This document shows positions 6,597 through 15,349 of a stretch of 64,000 nucleotides of DNA, in pieces. This DNA is from Bacillus sp. CH30_1T (GTDB lineage: Bacteria; Bacillota; Bacilli; Bacillales; Bacillaceae_B). A program made the position numbers and the translations under genes. How positions within the stretch are numbered: position 1 is the first letter of the stretch; the number at the start of each line of letters is the position of its first letter. The DNA lies in assembly GCF_008364765.1 (NCBI RefSeq), contig NZ_VTUY01000001.1, positions 187,526 to 251,525 of the forward strand, read 5' to 3'. The notes under the pieces were generated by a model. It was given only the letters and a program-made list of their open reading frames with translations, was not told where the DNA came from and made no database searches.

Positions 6597-8348
6597 TTAC
6601 CTCCTTAGACCTTCTGGTAAATCCATAACTCCATTTTTCATTCTATTACTAGCCCATTCATTTAACCTCTTAACAAAGCTTTCATAATCGGGAGCAGTAT
6701 CAATAATTTTTAAAATTTCATTATGAGCTTTTGTAGAACCCCGCCTACCATGACGTCCGGGAGGGTTTACAAATTCGACATCTTTAGTTAAGGACCTCAT
6801 TTCTTTTATATCGTCCATACTAACACCCCATTGTTTAAATTTGGGTGTTCTTGCCACAAGGTGCCACTCATGATAACCCCCTGGACGCCTAATCCTATCT
6901 TCTATCTTACTTCTCAAATGAGGTACACTCCACATTTCGTCAAATTCATCAACTGATAAGCTATCAAACCACATATTAAATTCATTATTTCTAATTGAAG
7001 GAATTTCTACATCTTTACCCGTACCCTTAGTACCAACCCTATCACCGGTACCTATTTGTCTCTCCTTAACCGTCCTCTCCACAGAAAACCTACTCCACCC
7101 AGGCTCTCCACCAACCAACATCCCATTATCTGCAACCATCATAGGCCGGTAATAAAGATCATCAATCCCTAACCGGATTTGATCCCATCTATGAGTCAAC
7201 GAAACTTTCGGAACGGTCTTAGGTGCAGGAGTTGATATATTCATGCCACCTTTGACTTTTAACCCAGGTTTCGCCCCACCGACAAGAAGTGCTGCCAGGC
7301 CAAAGCTGTTCAACCAGTGTTCTTTTGAGTAGGTATCTTCTGGATTAACTGCTCCGTTGAATAGATCCATTCCACCCATCGTCAGGTAGTTGATAAAGTC
7401 AGAGCCGGAGTCGGTTGCTACTTCAGCGCGTTCATTCAGGCCACTCGCGAAGCCCTTGCCTAAATCAAGGCCGCCAGCCGTAATATAGTTTCCAAACTCA
7501 TAAACGGAGTCAAATTTGGTTTCATTTCTTTTCTCCATCCCGGCCCAGAGATCCTGTCCAATTTCTCTAAAACTGTTAAGGGATTCGGTGATGGGGTTTT
7601 CATTGACATCTTCTTTCGGGATCGGTTTGGGCTCTCTTGCCTGTAATTGTGATTCCTTGAATGTTAAATAAGAGTCGGTCTGTGCTGTGATGTCGTCCGT
7701 CAGCTGATAGGCATCACTGGAGTAATAGGCTGCCGCGTTGAAATAGAGCGGTGATATGCGATTCCCTTGCCTGGACGATTCCATCAATTCCCTCATCAGC
7801 CCTGAGAGTATCTGTTCGCTGACCTCTAAATGTTGATATTCCCTTTTTAATTCTTCATCAAATTGATTAACGGAGTCAAGTGTATCCTCCCGCTGCCTCC
7901 TTGCCTCTTGCATATGGGTATCGAATCGATCCCGCGAAAAGACATTCAGCGGATGGATGTCGCTTATACGATTGAGGATTCTTTGGAGTTCCTGTTGCTG
8001 TGCAGCGATCATTTCACCTGAACGTCTTTCGCTTTGATGAAGATCTTCCTCCAGAAATGGGAGTTCCACCGTTTCCCCGCTAAGGTTGCGCCCTTCTGCG
8101 TCACCTTGAATGCCATTGAAGAAAGCAATGTTACTTTCAGCAAGTTGAATCCAAATCTCAACGACATCGATTTGAGCGCCGTAGAAGCCTTTCATGGCAT
8201 CGGCACCCTTTCCCTGGAATTCATCGTCAAGTTCCACAATGGCTTGAAAAGAGCTTTTAAGTGTAAGAAGTTGGTCTCTTAATGCCTCATATTCATGTCG
8301 ACGTGATGACATTGCGTCGAGTAAAGTGAGGGCTTCATATACTTTCAA
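6597..8348 (-). CDS. LXG-domain polymorphic toxin (type VII secretion)
   Basis: The 583-residue protein has an N-terminal helical LXG domain (about 1-210), a linker, a pre-toxin region around 285-360 (repeats of the type GGLDLGKG and GGMDLFNG) and a C-terminal domain from about 470. The tip shows RRPGGYHEWHLVAR, then NPPGRHGRRGSTKAHNEIL. The clustered His, Glu and Arg residues look nuclease-like, possibly a metal-dependent HNH-type fold, but I cannot name the family. The ORF starts with TTG at 8348. LXG proteins are exported by the type VII (Yuk/Ess) apparatus and attack neighbours. It lies downstream of the YwqH and YwqI-like partner genes and upstream of imm22, the layout of the B. subtilis ywqHIJK locus. 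Confidence 0.85.
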   Translation of the reverse strand: MKVYEALTLLDAMSSRRHEYEALRDQLLTLKSSFQAIVELDDEFQGKGADAMKGFYGAQIDVVEIWIQLAESNIAFFNGIQGDAEGRNLSGETVELPFLEEDLHQSERRSGEMIAAQQQELQRILNRISDIHPLNVFSRDRFDTHMQEARRQREDTLDSVNQFDEELKREYQHLEVSEQILSGLMRELMESSRQGNRISPLYFNAAAYYSSDAYQLTDDITAQTDSYLTFKESQLQAREPKPIPKEDVNENPITESLNSFREIGQDLWAGMEKRNETKFDSVYEFGNYITAGGLDLGKGFASGLNERAEVATDSGSDFINYLTMGGMDLFNGAVNPEDTYSKEHWLNSFGLAALLVGGAKPGLKVKGGMNISTPAPKTVPKVSLTHRWDQIRLGIDDLYYRPMMVADNGMLVGGEPGWSRFSVERTVKERQIGTGDRVGTKGTGKDVEIPSIRNNEFNMWFDSLSVDEFDEMWSVPHLRSKIEDRIRRPGGYHEWHLVARTPKFKQWGVSMDDIKEMRSLTKDVEFVNPPGRHGRRGSTKAHNEILKIIDTAPDYESFVKRLNEWASNRMKNGVMDLPEGLRR

Positions 8349-8368
8349 TGGTCGCGTCTGCCTTTCTA

Positions 8369-8668
8369 TCAGGATCTTGTTATGGCTTCATCCTGTTGTT
8401 TTAAAGCTTCTACATTTACTTTGGTATCTTCAATATTCTTTTCCACTGTGGCGATATATTCCTTCAATAACAATTGAATGTTCTGTTCACGCTGAATCCA
8501 TGCATCTGTATAATTCAGCTTGTTCCTTCCCAACTGCTCCTGTGCGGGCGGCTTAAGCTGAAGCCGTTCCAGGGAGTTGTTCGCTTCATTCAGTTTCGCC
8601 ATGACCGCAGTATGGTTGAGCTTTATTTGTTGCGCTGATCCACCGCCAGATCCCGGGATCACATTCAT
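8369..8668 (-). CDS. YwqI-like small helical T7SS partner (DUF5344/TIGR04197)
   Basis: The 99-residue all-helical protein has no signal peptide, begins MNVIPGSGGGSAQQIKL and is Gln/Lys/Glu-rich with coiled-coil character. It matches the YwqI-like/TIGR04197 group of small proteins encoded before LXG toxins. Such proteins bind the LXG helical domain and help target it to the type VII machine. Its start is one base from the stop of the upstream YwqH-like gene, indicating translational coupling. Confidence 0.8.
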   Translation of the reverse strand: MNVIPGSGGGSAQQIKLNHTAVMAKLNEANNSLERLQLKPPAQEQLGRNKLNYTDAWIQREQNIQLLLKEYIATVEKNIEDTKVNVEALKQQDEAITRS

Positions 8669-9097
8669 TTAAAATAACCTCCCTCTCAAATCACTGATTT
8701 TATGGGAAACCTGATCATAAAAATCTTCACCCTTAGACAGTAAATATTCTGCGTCATTGGCCAGATTGCCGTAGAAGCTAATAACCCCTTGTTGCGCTTC
8801 CAAATAATGAATCTTTGATTCTATGGAACTGACGTATTCGTCATAGTTTTCATGTCCTATTTGCCTCATCGCTTGAAACGCAGAATCTCGTTCCTCATGA
8901 TAATCATCGGACCTCGGACCCATCCAATTTTTATGTAATTCCGGCTGCTGGATTTGCTTCATTTCATTTAGAAGTTGACTTTGCTCATTCAGAATGGCGC
9001 TTTTTGCTTCCCTCAACCGAGAAATCCTTTCCTGAATATCGCTCGATCGGGAAAGAATCACACTTTGAATGTAACTCAAGTCATTATAGAGTCCCAT
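8669..9097 (-). CDS. YwqH-like protein (DUF5082)
   Basis: The 142-residue, predominantly coiled-coil protein carries a NWMGPRSDDYHEERDSAF segment in its middle (about 55-73), resembling the W-x-G turn of WXG100-type secretion partners. It fits the YwqH-like (DUF5082) family, the first gene of the ywqHIJK-type locus. It probably pairs with the LXG domain or its small helical partner during export. It is the promoter-proximal gene of the toxin operon; about 250 bases upstream are non-coding. Confidence 0.8.
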   Translation of the reverse strand: MGLYNDLSYIQSVILSRSSDIQERISRLREAKSAILNEQSQLLNEMKQIQQPELHKNWMGPRSDDYHEERDSAFQAMRQIGHENYDEYVSSIESKIHYLEAQQGVISFYGNLANDAEYLLSKGEDFYDQVSHKISDLRGRLF

Positions 9098-9350
9098 ACC
9101 GGCATCTCCCTTACAGATTATTCCACTAAAGATATAGTACCACCCTTTTTTCCATCATTCTATTTAGAAGTGAGATCATTACAAAAAAAGGAAAATATTC
9201 ACCGTTCTTTTTTACCACATTTGGCAATGAACGAAACCTCTTTACCTAACAAACGTGACTTTATGACTAATCCTTGACGAAGAGTGAGCTTCCTGTCTCA
9301 CTTTTCAAGTGCAAGGGGAGGGATCTGATGCTTCCTCTTTATGAAAAAAA

Positions 9351-9385
9351 AAGCAAGAGAACCGTCATGCGTGTTCTACTTGCTT
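9351..9385 (-). terminator. Terminator of the phosphonate operon
   Basis: AAGCAAGAGAAC (9351-9362) pairs with GTTCT-A-CTTGCTT (9373-9385, one bulge). On the minus strand it is followed by a run of T's. It lies 11 bases past the stop of the PbfA-like gene. Confidence 0.8.
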
Positions 9386-9395
9386 CCCCAATTTT

Positions 9396-10748
9396 TCATA
9401 CTAATTTTTCCAGCGACTCATCAATCAAACCAACTGCAAATCCCAACTCCTCCTCCGTCACAACAAGCGGAGGATGCCACGTCATACAATTCCCACCCGA
9501 AATCTTAAACGACAATCCTCTTTCCAGGCAGTAATACAAGACGCGCTCGGCTAAATCATCGTGTTTTTCCTTCGTTCCCCGGTCCTTCACCAGTTCAATC
9601 GAGATCATGAGTCCTGCAATCCGTACGTCCCCGATGCATTCATGACGCTCAGCAAGCCTGTTCAGCTCGTCACGCACAAACGCAGAAAGTGCCTGGCACC
9701 GCTCCCCGAGCTTATGATCGTCGATATAGTCGATCGTGGCTAAGATGGCCGCGCTTCCGAGTGCCGGTTTTTCATGTGTATAATGCCCAAGGGAGATATC
9801 TCCGGCACAATCGTACTCCGTTTTGGCAAGGACCGCAGCCTGCGGGATGATTCCTCCTCCCAGGCCTTTCCCTAAAACAAGAAGGTCCGGTTCGACGCCA
9901 AACTGCTGATGGACGTAAAAGTTTCCGCTACGGTATAGGGCGGTCGGGATTTCATCAAAGATTAAGAGGATGCCATGTTGATCACAGATCCTCCGCAGTC
10001 CTTTGAAATAGCTGCGCGGTGGGATATGCGTATCGGTTGCCCGGATCGGCTCGAGTAAGATCGCGCCGATGTCCCCTTCGTTTTCAATCATGTATTCCAG
10101 ATACCTGAGGCAAAAGGACGCAATCTCTTCAGGAGATTCACTGTTTATGAGATTGCGGTAGCCATTATACGGAATCCCTTTCAGTACTCCTGGCATGAGT
10201 GGGCCCATGTCCTTCTTGAACACATATTCCCCGCCTACTGAAATCGTATCAAGTCCTGCTCCATGGAACGATTCCCACATAGAGATGACCTTGTGGCGAC
10301 CTGTCGCCTTGCGGGCGATTTTAAGAGCGAGTCCAACAGCTGCACTTCCTGATGGCGTAAACAGGACCCGGTAATCTTTTGACGTCGTCTTGTTCACGAG
10401 TGCCTGGGCTGCTCGAATCGTGATGTCGGCTGTGAACCGCCTTGGGATAAACGGCAGCTCCTCGAGTTGCCTTTTGACCGCCTCCACGACATACGGGTTT
10501 TTGTAACCGATCTGATGAAGGCTGTTTCCATGGAAGTCCAGATACTTCTTTCCATTCACATCCGTGATATAGCAACCTTCCGCATCTGCCACCGCCTCGA
10601 GGCAAGGAGTCGACATTGATTGCTTTAAAAATGACCGTTCATCCTCCTGAAGGAGTGCGGTACTTTGCCCGGATAATCGCTCATTCCACTGTGAACGCAA
10701 GGAACTCTTGTTTATATCTCCCTCACGCTTCAATTCGTTCTTGCACAT
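9396..10748 (-). CDS. pbfA: Class III PLP enzyme of AEP cluster, probable (R)-1-hydroxy-2-aminoethylphosphonate ammonia-lyase
   Basis: The product is a fold-type I, class III aminotransferase-like PLP enzyme of about 450 residues. FTPSGSAAVGLALKIARKATG binds the PLP phosphate, LIFDEIPTALYRSG holds the cofactor Asp and LVLGKGLGGG holds the Schiff-base Lys. The reading frame is open from 10790, but the ATG at 10748, preceded by AAGGAAAGAGG, is the better start and overlaps phnX by 26 bases. In phnW-phnX clusters such an enzyme is known as PbfA, which converts the hydroxylated analogue of AEP to phosphonoacetaldehyde, the PhnX substrate. That role is inferred from the neighbours; a generic aminotransferase cannot be excluded. 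Confidence 0.72.
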   Translation of the reverse strand: MCKNELKREGDINKSSLRSQWNERLSGQSTALLQEDERSFLKQSMSTPCLEAVADAEGCYITDVNGKKYLDFHGNSLHQIGYKNPYVVEAVKRQLEELPFIPRRFTADITIRAAQALVNKTTSKDYRVLFTPSGSAAVGLALKIARKATGRHKVISMWESFHGAGLDTISVGGEYVFKKDMGPLMPGVLKGIPYNGYRNLINSESPEEIASFCLRYLEYMIENEGDIGAILLEPIRATDTHIPPRSYFKGLRRICDQHGILLIFDEIPTALYRSGNFYVHQQFGVEPDLLVLGKGLGGGIIPQAAVLAKTEYDCAGDISLGHYTHEKPALGSAAILATIDYIDDHKLGERCQALSAFVRDELNRLAERHECIGDVRIAGLMISIELVKDRGTKEKHDDLAERVLYYCLERGLSFKISGGNCMTWHPPLVVTEEELGFAVGLIDESLEKLV

Positions 10749-11553
10749 ACGGCCTCTTTCCTTGTGCGATCTTCTCGTCGATTCTCTCAATCAGCTCCGG
10801 CAGTTCCTTCATCGTTCGGATCGTAAAGTCAGCACCGTTCGTATAAAAAACCTGCTCCACTTTGGCTCGGATCTGGTCCTTCTCCGTCTCTGAAAGACTA
10901 TCAAGCTCCTCTTGAGTCAGCCCCATTTCCGAACTCCCTTCGATCACACCCACGGTCCAGACTCCCGCATTGACACCTTCTTTCATATCAGATACCGTGT
11001 CCCCGACTTTTACAACCTTCCACTGGGCCGTCAGCTGCAGAGCCTCCATGTTCCGGAAGATCATATATGGGAACGGCCGGCCGAACGAGTTTGTGTCGTC
11101 CGCCGTGATATAGAAATCCGGTCGATACCCTTTCTTCTCTGCATGTGGCACGACGATTTTCATCATGGAACCTGTATAGCCCGTTGTGGAGCCAATCTTC
11201 AGCCCCATTTCTCGGAGGTTTTCCACTGTGTCAATGACATGTGGAATCGGATCCGTGTAGTTTGCCAGGTTCGTTAATAGAGTCGTTTCGAAGGTTGAAT
11301 GAAGAGCTTCTACATCCTCTTCCCCAAACGGTTGGCCATGCTCATCTTCCCACAGACGGGAAATTCTCGGCATGGACAGCATCTCCCTGATATGATCGAT
11401 CTTCAGCATTCCCATCGGTGCACGCGCTTCCTCCATGGTCACCTCGATACCCGCCTGCTTGAAGATATCCATAACCACCTTTACCGGGGCAAAACATCCA
11501 TAGTCTACAGTCGTTCCTGCCCAGTCAAAAATGACAGCTTCTATTCTATTCAT
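10723..11553 (-). CDS. phnX: Phosphonoacetaldehyde hydrolase (phosphonatase)
   Basis: This HAD-superfamily enzyme of 276 residues cleaves phosphonoacetaldehyde to acetaldehyde and phosphate. The nucleophile motif FDWAGTTVD puts Asp at residue 10. PMGMLKIDHI supplies the Schiff-base Lys at 51, typical only of phosphonatases, and FGRPFPYM and KVGDTVSDM provide the remaining motifs. Length matches the family. The start overlaps the phnW stop by four bases (ATGA), so both are translated from one mRNA. Confidence 0.96.
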   Translation of the reverse strand: MNRIEAVIFDWAGTTVDYGCFAPVKVVMDIFKQAGIEVTMEEARAPMGMLKIDHIREMLSMPRISRLWEDEHGQPFGEEDVEALHSTFETTLLTNLANYTDPIPHVIDTVENLREMGLKIGSTTGYTGSMMKIVVPHAEKKGYRPDFYITADDTNSFGRPFPYMIFRNMEALQLTAQWKVVKVGDTVSDMKEGVNAGVWTVGVIEGSSEMGLTQEELDSLSETEKDQIRAKVEQVFYTNGADFTIRTMKELPELIERIDEKIAQGKRPYVQERIEA

Positions 11554-12644
11554 TCCGTCTCATCTCCCATATATTCTGCGATAACATCGCAAAGATTTTG
11601 AATATCGTCTTCATAGATTTCACCAATATTGCCGATTCTAAAGGTATTCACTTCCGTCAGTTTCCCGGGATAAATCACATAGCCTCTTTCTTTTACATAG
11701 CTGTAGAAGTCTTCGAAATCAAAGGCGTCCGACGGATACACAAATGATGTGATGATCGGTGACTGAAGCTCGTCTGTAATATAGGATTCAAAGCCGATCT
11801 GATTTAACTTTTCTCTTAAACTCCTATTATTCGTTTGGTACCGTTCAAACCTGACGGAAATGCCGCCTTCCTCCAGCAGTTCATCGATCGCTTGTGAGAA
11901 GGCTGCAACGACGTGGGTCGGTGACGTGAATCTCCATTTTCCGTCCTCATCCATCCCCCTCCACTGATCATATAAATCGAGTGACAGACTTTTGCTGTTT
12001 CCCGCACAAGTCATCAGCTTATCGCGTCTCGCAATGATGAAGCCGAAGCCGGGTACGCCCTGGATGCATTTATTGGCAGAGCTGATTAAGTAGTCAATCT
12101 CAAGCTCCGGTAAGTTGATCGGGATTCCACCGAAGCTGCTCATGGCATCAATGATGAGGGTTTTCCCATATTCCCTCGATACAGATGAGATCATCTCTAA
12201 TGGATTTAAGATTCCAGTCGTTGTTTCACAATGCACAATCACGATATGGGTAATCTCTGAGTCTAACTCTAGTAATCTCCGAATCTCTTTTTCTTTCGGG
12301 ACTTCATCATACTCCACACTGTACTTGCTGAATGTCATTCCGATGGCCTCAGCCATTTTGACAATCCGCTCCCCGTACGCACCATTGGTGATCAAGAGTG
12401 GCTTATCCTGCTCGGAGATGGCGCTCATCATGACGGACTCCACCGCAAATGTGCCGCTTCCCTGCATCAGGACAATCGTGTAGTCTTCGTTCGAACATCC
12501 GCCCAAATCAAGGAGCTGAGCTCGTATTTTTTGAGTGATAACCTTATAGTCTTGATCCCACGTACAGCGGTCAACGAGCATCTTCTCTTTGACCGTGCTT
12601 GAAGTCGTTAAGGGACCTGGTGTTAATAGCTTATACGTATTCAT
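11550..12644 (-). CDS. phnW: 2-aminoethylphosphonate:pyruvate transaminase
   Basis: This class V aminotransferase-fold enzyme of 364 residues moves the amino group of 2-aminoethylphosphonate to pyruvate, giving phosphonoacetaldehyde and alanine. It begins LLTPGPLTTS, the family's hallmark, has the MQGSGTFAVESV phosphate-binding segment near 60-71, the Asp in LIIDAMSSFGG and the PLP Lys in SSANKCIQG (about residue 191). It is followed directly by phnX. Upstream is the binding-protein gene, with 18 bases between stop and start. Confidence 0.96.
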   Translation of the reverse strand: MNTYKLLTPGPLTTSSTVKEKMLVDRCTWDQDYKVITQKIRAQLLDLGGCSNEDYTIVLMQGSGTFAVESVMMSAISEQDKPLLITNGAYGERIVKMAEAIGMTFSKYSVEYDEVPKEKEIRRLLELDSEITHIVIVHCETTTGILNPLEMISSVSREYGKTLIIDAMSSFGGIPINLPELEIDYLISSANKCIQGVPGFGFIIARRDKLMTCAGNSKSLSLDLYDQWRGMDEDGKWRFTSPTHVVAAFSQAIDELLEEGGISVRFERYQTNNRSLREKLNQIGFESYITDELQSPIITSFVYPSDAFDFEDFYSYVKERGYVIYPGKLTEVNTFRIGNIGEIYEDDIQNLCDVIAEYMGDETE

Positions 12645-12662
12645 ACCATACCTCTCCTTTCC

Positions 12663-13655
12663 TTATTTAGCAGATTTAAAGAAATCCTGATGTTTTTTCA
12701 ACAAATCGACGGTCAATGGCTCTGAGAATGTCTTCGAATGGGCCGGTTTATTGCTCTCAGATACAGTTTCACCTTCATAGAGCGCTACAGGATAGGACTC
12801 TATTAACTCTTCTCGGCCGTCTTCAATGATGACCTTCGCCATTTCCTGTGCAAGCTCTGTTGTCGCTTCGTCCTTTTTCACGACCGCTACCGATTCAGTT
12901 AACGAGAAGTTCCCTTCTTTCGGGTCGACAAAGTCGATGGGCTCTCCATTTTCCTTAGCGGCGACTGCCTGGTGACGGAGTCCGAATCCAACGGCGACCT
13001 CGCCTGCCTGTACCTTCTTGATGGGACCGGAGCCTGAGCTTTCAAGATGCGGTCCGACATTCGCAATCAATTGTTTTAGAATCTCTTTTCCTTCTTCTTC
13101 ACCATATTCGCTAATGATCGATTGGACGAGGAGCCAACCTGTGGAAGAATCCATAATGTTTGGAATTGATACGAGATCTTTGTATTCCGGTTTTACCAAG
13201 CCCTTGATGGACGTAGGCATCTCTAAGCCTTTTTGCTTCAGGATTTCCGTGTTGACAAAAATGGATCCTGTATTCGATAGAATCGGAGTATAGTAGGCTG
13301 GAGCAGAGTCCAATGCCTTCGGTTCGAACGTTAAATCAGCAAACATGTCATACTTTTTCTGAGCACTTTCAATATAGTAGGAACTCATCGTAATCAAATC
13401 TGCATCCGTTTTCTCTCCCTCTACTAAAAGCTTTCCACCCAATTCAGATGTTCCGAGGGATTGAAGGACATATTTCCCTTCATAGCCTGCGTCTTTCAAT
13501 GCGGTTTCCATCGCTTCTACCGCTTCATCATCCCCGTTCGTTGCGATCACCACTTTTTCTTCTTCTCCTGATGCTGAACTTCCGCATGCTGCCAGTGTTG
13601 CAACACATAGAACCACCATTAAGTGTAGGAACCTTTTTTTCATTTTATTTATCAT
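12663..13655 (-). CDS. ABC transporter substrate-binding lipoprotein, probable 2-AEP
   Basis: The 330-residue lipoprotein has a signal peptide with the lipobox LAAC at about residues 21-24 and then a Ser/Gly/Glu linker. The body resembles the iron/thiamine/AEP class of periplasmic binding folds (PhnS-like), with SSTGWLLVQ and ESSGSGPIKKVQAGEVAVGFG segments. It would deliver 2-aminoethylphosphonate to the adjacent permease. The start follows GAGGGAGAG. Substrate is assigned from context; there is a gap of about 70 bases to the permease gene and none of any size to phnW. Confidence 0.82.
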   Translation of the reverse strand: MINKMKKRFLHLMVVLCVATLAACGSSASGEEEKVVIATNGDDEAVEAMETALKDAGYEGKYVLQSLGTSELGGKLLVEGEKTDADLITMSSYYIESAQKKYDMFADLTFEPKALDSAPAYYTPILSNTGSIFVNTEILKQKGLEMPTSIKGLVKPEYKDLVSIPNIMDSSTGWLLVQSIISEYGEEEGKEILKQLIANVGPHLESSGSGPIKKVQAGEVAVGFGLRHQAVAAKENGEPIDFVDPKEGNFSLTESVAVVKKDEATTELAQEMAKVIIEDGREELIESYPVALYEGETVSESNKPAHSKTFSEPLTVDLLKKHQDFFKSAK

Positions 13656-13726
13656 GTTCTTCTCTCCCTCTTGAATTGATTTTTTATATTCAAGGTTTGC
13701 GTCCGCTATTATGGGCCGCCACCTTT

Positions 13727-15349
13727 TTAAAACGTTTGAAGTGATGCCCTCTTTTGCCAGTATCCAAGCAGCAGTTTGACGATCAGATTGGTCCCGAAAA
13801 TCAGCAGGGACAGGACAAAGATCTCGTTAAACTTCGCAAAGTGCTGAAGCTGCTGGATTTTACTCGAGACCAAAGACGTTTCGGCCGTAATCAGAAAGAT
13901 GATTCCGCTGATGGTGACCATCGAGTTGATGAAATAGTAGCTCGCCATTTCAAGAATGGTCGTGGCTGAGTTCGGAATGATGACCCGGCGCACGGTTTTG
14001 AACCAGCTGTCCCCGAGGAGCTCCCCCGTCGTTTCCCAGCCTGGATTCATCTTCGACAGAGAATGCTTCGCCATCAAATAAGGGGTGGTGAAAAAGTGAA
14101 TCAAATTACAGAAGATCAATATGGCAAAGGTGCCTTTAAAGCTCGTCCCATTGAATAGAAGCAGATAAGACAGTCCCAGCACCATCCCAGGAACCGTATT
14201 CGTCACCATCGCAATCCCGTCCATGACGGATTTCCCTTTCACGGCTGTCCTTCCATTGATCAGGGCCGCTCCATAGGCAACAATGGTTCCGAGTATCGCG
14301 GTCAGTACCGAAACGTAAAGAGAATTCTTATAGACCCCCGTTAAATCATTAGAGCTGAACGTGTCGATGATATGCTCCCAGGTAAATGTATTGTTGAACG
14401 GGTACTGCTTCAGGAACGGAGCAATGAACATAATTGCAAACGTCGCGACCATCCCAGTCAGGATGAGAAAAGCCAGTGATCCAAGGACCGTGTCCCTCCA
14501 TCGGTTTCGCATCAGCTCGGTATCCGTCACCTTGTCATAGTGAAAATTCAATTTCTCCAAATAGCGAAGGAGCAAGATCCCAAGGACAGCCGGCAGCAGC
14601 ATCAGTACGGCGATGACGGCCCCTTGATTGAAGTCCGGGATCGCTCCGAGCATCACCTGATACAACAGGGTCGCGACCACCGTATACGTTCCGCCGATGG
14701 AAGCGGGAATCCCGAAGTCTGTAAAGCTCAGAATGAACGAAAGGACAAAGGCCCCTCCGAGCGTTCCCCACAGCGGACGGATAATCGTATTCATAAAGCT
14801 TCGAAGCGTGTTGTCCCCCATCAGCTTCGAGACGATGATGAATTTCTTGTCAATGTACTGAAACGAATTATGAATGACCAGAAACGCCGGCGGCAATGTG
14901 TAGATTACATAACCGATGAGCAGCCCGTTAAAGCCATACATATCAAAGAGCGGTGAGCCAAACAGCTTCGAAAACAGCCCTTGATTTCCGAATGAGTACA
15001 TAATGGCAAACCCGTATGTAATGGTCGGAAGCAGCATGGGCAGGAGTATGCCCGTTTTCAGCACTCCCTTGAAGGCTGGATGAATTCTCGTCGCATTGAT
15101 CGAGTAGGCCATCATAAACGCCAGGACCGTTGTGATCAATGCGGTTACAGCCGATACTTTAAAGCTGTTCCCGATCGCGGTAAAAATGTCCTCATTCGAT
15201 AAGGCATCGAGATATGTCGAGAACGTGAAACCCTGACCACTTTCCAGGGACTTCATCAGTAAGACCATGAGAGGCAGGACCAAAAAGATCAGAAACAGTC
15301 CTACTGCCGCGTAAAAGATGATCCTCATTTCCGGTTTCACTTTAATCAT
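13727..15349 (-). CDS. Fused two-domain ABC permease for phosphonate uptake
   Basis: This membrane protein of about 540 residues contains two binding-protein-dependent permease halves in one chain, each with six or so helices. This is the FbpB/PhnU-PhnV fused type. The frame is open from 15370, but the ATG at 15349 (MIKVKPEM) overlapping the ATPase stop is the likely start. EAA-like loops precede helix pairs in both halves (SKLMGDNTLRSF, then GELLGDSWFKTV). It pairs with the ATPase upstream and the lipoprotein downstream. Confidence 0.85.
   Translation of the reverse strand: MIKVKPEMRIIFYAAVGLFLIFLVLPLMVLLMKSLESGQGFTFSTYLDALSNEDIFTAIGNSFKVSAVTALITTVLAFMMAYSINATRIHPAFKGVLKTGILLPMLLPTITYGFAIMYSFGNQGLFSKLFGSPLFDMYGFNGLLIGYVIYTLPPAFLVIHNSFQYIDKKFIIVSKLMGDNTLRSFMNTIIRPLWGTLGGAFVLSFILSFTDFGIPASIGGTYTVVATLLYQVMLGAIPDFNQGAVIAVLMLLPAVLGILLLRYLEKLNFHYDKVTDTELMRNRWRDTVLGSLAFLILTGMVATFAIMFIAPFLKQYPFNNTFTWEHIIDTFSSNDLTGVYKNSLYVSVLTAILGTIVAYGAALINGRTAVKGKSVMDGIAMVTNTVPGMVLGLSYLLLFNGTSFKGTFAILIFCNLIHFFTTPYLMAKHSLSKMNPGWETTGELLGDSWFKTVRRVIIPNSATTILEMASYYFINSMVTISGIIFLITAETSLVSSKIQQLQHFAKFNEIFVLSLLIFGTNLIVKLLLGYWQKRASLQTF

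Noticed and set aside
9281-9306. Hairpin AGTGAG...CTCAC with TTTT
   Set aside because: Short stem with no plus-strand gene before it; the stronger hairpin at 9351-9385 already fits the phosphonate operon end.
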